DNA from: JAJNNC01 sp038232695 | Lineage (GTDB): Bacteria; Bacteroidota; Bacteroidia; Cytophagales; Cyclobacteriaceae | Direction: 5' to 3' | Length of the DNA stretch: 8,115 bases | Assembly: GCA_038232695.1 (NCBI GenBank) | Contig: JBBSNI010000272.1 | Span: 1-8,115 of the forward strand | Shown here: positions 5,840 through 8,115 of the stretch, in pieces | Numbering within the stretch: position 1 is the first letter of the stretch | How the letters are laid out: each line of letters begins with the position of its first letter | Notes under the pieces: model-generated | Told to the model about the DNA's origin: nothing | What the model saw: only the letters and a program-made list of their open reading frames with translations | Databases searched by the model: none | Translations under genes and position numbers: made by a program

Positions 5840-7336
5840 TCATACCTCATCCAGCCGCAGGCGTTCGGCAAAGCTGTTGAGGAAGGTGCCATTAGGGTTG
5901 AAGCGCAGCATCACGTCCTGCCACTCTTTAAACTTTGGATACCACTGCCGAATGAGTTCGGGCTGTGCCTCCAGCCGGTTGGTTACCTTGCCCCAGTGGG
6001 GTTTGCCACCATATTTAAAGTGGATATCCTGGTATTCATTCAGAATCAGGTTGGCACCTTTCTGCCTGACCAAGACCGGGTTGCCAATATAACAGACGTC
6101 CTGGTGGTATTCCGGCGTGATGTAAGCTTCTGAGGCTTTCACAAAGCGCAAGGTAGGGGCCGAACTGGGATACAGCTTAAATTCTTTGGAAAGCTGTGCT
6201 ACCTTTTCAAAAACACTGTCAATCGCCTCTAAATAAACTTTTTGATGCCTATTGTAGGCGAACTCTGCACCCTGCCCCTGGGAAGCAATAAACTCAAACC
6301 CCTGGAAGAGTACTTTGTACGATTTGTTGATGTAGGTAGCATCCTTCACGGCTTTGATAGAACGCTCCAGCATGGCAGGCACCAGGCGGGGCAAATGGTT
6401 TACGATAAACAAGGTCAGATAAAAAAATAATGGAATGCTGCTGAGGACAGAAGAAAGTATGGCACGGGTACGGTCTTTGAAGCGGAGAGAACGAGTCCGC
6501 TCTATTTCAAAAGTGCGGGTGACCATACAGGTGTGGTCTCCTTTCCTTTCAAATGGGTTGACGACTATAAAAACACTCCTTACCGGTCTTTGCTCTTTCT
6601 TTCCATTAAGCTCAATAGGATAATCGTCAAACATGCTACCGTTGAGCAACTGCTGCCGCACCTCAGACCATTTTTCTACCGAGCGGTTTTCATACAGCCA
6701 GTAAATAGGTTGCACCTCTAAAATGTATGAATAGATAATCCCCATACATCCCAGGTGTATCAGGGCACTGTAGAACACCTCATCCTCCTGAATGAGGGTG
6801 ATATGAGGATCATGATACTGGCCGGGATCGGTAATACCCTCCCTCGGTTCGATACGGTATGTTTTCCCTGCCGCGGCTACCAACACCATAGAGCGCACCA
6901 TGCCTGAGAGTGCCTGCAAATGTCTTCCTGCACCGTGCGTACCGGTAGCAATGGCACCGGAGATGGTTTGATTGTCTATAGCCCCCATATTGGTTAGGGC
7001 TAATCCCTGCTCATCCAGTTTGCGATTCAGGTCATGGATAGTGACGCCTGCTTCCATGGCTACCAGGTAGCTATCTTTATGAGTTACTTTGATTTGTTTT
7101 TCCTTCAGAGGCAGCATACGATTCAGCCGCTGCATATCTACCAAATATCCGTCGGTGATGGCGATATCGGAGTAGGAATGCCCAGCGCCTACTGCACGGA
7201 TACGGTACCCGGTACGTTCTGCCTCCTGAATAGCTTTGACCAGATCCGACAGATTTTCAGGAATCAGGTACTGCAAAGGTTCTACCTGGTATCTGCCAGT
7301 GCTGTTGCGCCAGGTAACACGGGTGCGGGTCTTCAT
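5840..7336 (-). CDS. FAD-dependent sugar-lactone/alditol oxidase (GLO/ALO family)
   Basis: This 498-residue flavoprotein belongs to the VAO superfamily, with an FAD_binding_4 N-terminal domain (about 15-210) and a D-arabinono-1,4-lactone-oxidase-type C-terminal domain (about 210-490). Relatives oxidise aldonolactones (L-gulono- and D-arabinono-lactone), alditols or sterols, passing electrons to oxygen or another acceptor. Evidence is RAVGAGHSYSDIA (47-59), whose His53 is the position that carries 8-alpha-linked FAD in this family, and TISGAIATGTHGAGR (124-138), which contacts the FAD pyrophosphate. GGKPHWGK (443-450) is the conserved C-terminal active-site block, and FLNSFAERL (485-493) closes the fold. 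A strongly hydrophobic stretch at 299-323 may make membrane contact. No signal peptide is seen, so the protein is cytoplasmic or peripheral. ATG at 7336 is chosen because the family N-terminus begins there. The exact substrate cannot be decided, and no pathway partners adjoin. Confidence 0.9.
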   Translation of the reverse strand: MKTRTRVTWRNSTGRYQVEPLQYLIPENLSDLVKAIQEAERTGYRIRAVGAGHSYSDIAITDGYLVDMQRLNRMLPLKEKQIKVTHKDSYLVAMEAGVTIHDLNRKLDEQGLALTNMGAIDNQTISGAIATGTHGAGRHLQALSGMVRSMVLVAAAGKTYRIEPREGITDPGQYHDPHITLIQEDEVFYSALIHLGCMGIIYSYILEVQPIYWLYENRSVEKWSEVRQQLLNGSMFDDYPIELNGKKEQRPVRSVFIVVNPFERKGDHTCMVTRTFEIERTRSLRFKDRTRAILSSVLSSIPLFFYLTLFIVNHLPRLVPAMLERSIKAVKDATYINKSYKVLFQGFEFIASQGQGAEFAYNRHQKVYLEAIDSVFEKVAQLSKEFKLYPSSAPTLRFVKASEAYITPEYHQDVCYIGNPVLVRQKGANLILNEYQDIHFKYGGKPHWGKVTNRLEAQPELIRQWYPKFKEWQDVMLRFNPNGTFLNSFAERLRLDEV

Positions 7337-7422
7337 AGTAGTAGTTTGAAAGTATAGAGATTGAGAATTTAATCCTGTTCTATTGCTAGATATTGGATAT
7401 TAAGTAGGTTGATAGATATAAA

Positions 7423-7513
7423 CGACACTTGTATTTTTTCAGATCAACTGCGTATCATTGCCACCATTGCTGAATACGGATTTAGCTCTAACGGTCACAA
7501 ACGAAAAGTGTCG
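7423..7513 (-). other. Candidate structured leader of the oxidase gene
   Basis: If transcription starts from the box at 7524-7531, the oxidase mRNA has a leader of about 180 nt. Near its 5' end CGACACTT (7506-7513) can pair with AAGTGTCG (7423-7430), closing a loop of about 75 nt. Inside are a 7-bp stem with one bulged base (7451-7457 with 7471-7478) and a CAG/CTG hairpin (7440-7450). It matches no riboswitch class that I recognise. An 8-bp match in about 180 nt has a sizeable chance of being accidental, and the same ends could instead be inverted repeats of a small inserted element. Confidence 0.3.
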
Positions 7514-7523
7514 AACAATTATG

Positions 7524-7531
7524 CAAAGGTA
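7524..7531 (-). promoter_or_regulatory. Bacteroidota-type -7 promoter box for the oxidase
   Basis: The minus strand reads TACCTTTG followed by CA, a full match to TAnnTTTG. Transcription would start near 7517 and run into the oxidase gene, whose ATG is at 7336. The -33 region is weak: only TTACG lies about 17-21 bases upstream of the box. An AT-rich repeat tract lies immediately upstream, so the insertion sequence or repeats may have altered the original upstream region. Confidence 0.5.
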
Positions 7532-7563
7532 CTTAGATATTAGATAACGTAATAATATCTGAT

Positions 7564-7612
7564 AACCAATATCCAACATCTAACATCCAATATCTAACAT
7601 CCAATATCTATA
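7564..7612. repeat. AT-rich 7-bp tandem repeats beside the transposase
   Basis: Seven consecutive heptamers resemble ATCYAAY: AACCAAT, ATCCAAC, ATCTAAC, ATCCAAT, ATCTAAC, ATCCAAT and ATCTATA. The last six also read as three 14-bp units starting at 7571, 7585 and 7599. An 11-base inverted copy (AGATATTGGAT) lies at 7388-7398 and related AGATATTAGATA sequence at 7535-7546. The tract ends 5 bases from the transposase stop, where a terminal inverted repeat of the insertion sequence would be expected. Confidence 0.7.
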
Positions 7613-7616
7613 CTCG

Positions 7617-8115
7617 TTAAGGGATAGATTGGTGATTATGAAAGCGTTGAAAACGTAGGGTTAGTAGCGATTTGATCTGCTGTTGATAGTCAGGATGGGT
7701 ATTGACTTTATCTAAAGTGTTGAGGATAGCTTGCTGAAAGGCAGTGAAGTTTTCGTAATAGATAGCCGTCAGGCACTTCTGTTTGACAAAGCGCCAGAGC
7801 CGTTCGATGAGGTTAAGATTAGGCGAATAGGGTGGTAGGAATAACAGGGTGATGTGGAGTTGTTGGGCCAGGGTTTTAACGGCTTTGTTATGCTGATAGC
7901 GTGCGTTGTCTAAGACCAAATACAAAGGCATAGTCCGGGCATATTGTTGCCGTAGATAGCCCAGGAAGGTAAGCATGGTATCGGAATTGATGCGGGTGGT
8001 GTTGCTTAAGAAATGTAGCTGCTTAGTGATGGCATCCACGGCACCCATCACATTGAGCGGTTCCCCGCCGGGACGTTGCCCACCGGCTGGGGCTTTGATA
8101 AACAGGCGGGTAAAG
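7617..8115 (-). mobile_element. IS630-family transposase, C-terminal half, cut by window edge
   Basis: This is a DDE_3 (PF13358) transposase of the IS630/Tc1-mariner superfamily, which cuts and pastes DNA at TA targets. The frame is open from the right edge (first full codon ends at 8114) to the TAA at 7617-7619, giving 165 residues. A GTG at 8051 is internal and not the start, since the family-like sequence FTRLFIKAPAGGQRPGG precedes it in frame. The second catalytic Asp lies in YLVLDNARYQHN and the catalytic Glu in PPYSPNLNLIERLW, with exactly 34 residues between them, the D34E spacing of this superfamily. The first catalytic Asp and the helix-turn-helix part lie beyond the window. No frameshift is seen in the visible part. 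I could not find a convincing terminal inverted repeat in the flank, so the element boundary is undefined. Confidence 0.93.

Noticed and set aside
5597..5843. Two minus-strand frames of 72-74 codons in the gap after the oxidase
   Set aside because: They are antisense to the PIN-toxin remnant, whose plus-strand translation shows family motifs. The minus frames show none.
7451..7520. Short minus-strand frame encoding VTVRAKSVFSNGGNDTQLI then a stop
   Set aside because: It looks protein-like but is very short, lacks a credible start and lies inside the predicted leader. It is not enough to call a gene remnant.
8049..8051. GTG at 8051 as the transposase start
   Set aside because: The frame continues to the window edge with IS630-like sequence, and the first catalytic Asp would be missing.

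Overview
The window looks like an accessory stretch of a Bacteroidota chromosome, probably of the Cytophagales type. The grounds are a double-FtsX permease of the kind that is multicopy in that phylum, a sulfatase plus DUF1080 pair typical of glycan-degrading Bacteroidota, a promoter matching the Bacteroidota -7 box TAnnTTTG, and gene starts without Shine-Dalgarno sequences. Assignment below phylum level is inference.

All intact or edge-cut genes lie on the minus strand, so the order of reading is right to left. At the right edge is the C-terminal half of an IS630-family transposase (7617-8115), followed by AT-rich 7-bp tandem repeats (7564-7612). A 280-bp gap then holds a good -7 box (7524-7531) and a possibly structured leader for a GLO/ALO-type FAD-dependent sugar-lactone or alditol oxidase (5840-7336). 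The next gap (5391-5839) carries, on the opposite strand, the remains of a VapBC-type toxin-antitoxin pair: the tail of an antitoxin runs straight into the tail of a PIN-domain toxin. Two back-to-back hairpins lie just before it. Then come a secreted pentapeptide-repeat protein with an exact 22-residue repeat (4629-5390), a pair of inverted palindromes (4526-4592), and an 8-TM FtsX/MacB-like ABC permease without an ATPase beside it (2107-4494). A 28-bp perfect inverted repeat (1968-2040) separates the permease from the last unit, a DUF1080 protein (1047-1835) and a sulfatase cut by the left edge (1-1041). These two are 5 bases apart.

The only clear functional unit is the DUF1080-sulfatase pair. 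Both proteins carry export signals, and together they probably remove sulfate from, and hydrolyse, a sulfated or modified glycan outside the cytoplasm. The oxidase, pentapeptide protein and permease are separated by gaps filled with repeats and look like independent transcription units.

The most unusual aspect is the intergenic DNA. Three of the four gaps hold paired hairpins, and two of the pairs share one architecture: two copies of a palindromic unit, inverted, with a spacer of exactly 17 nt. This resembles REP/BIME elements mobilised by REP-associated tyrosine transposases, but no such transposase is in the window. I found no convincing undescribed multi-gene system. The repeat elements, the toxin-antitoxin relic and the candidate leader RNA are the items worth a second look.
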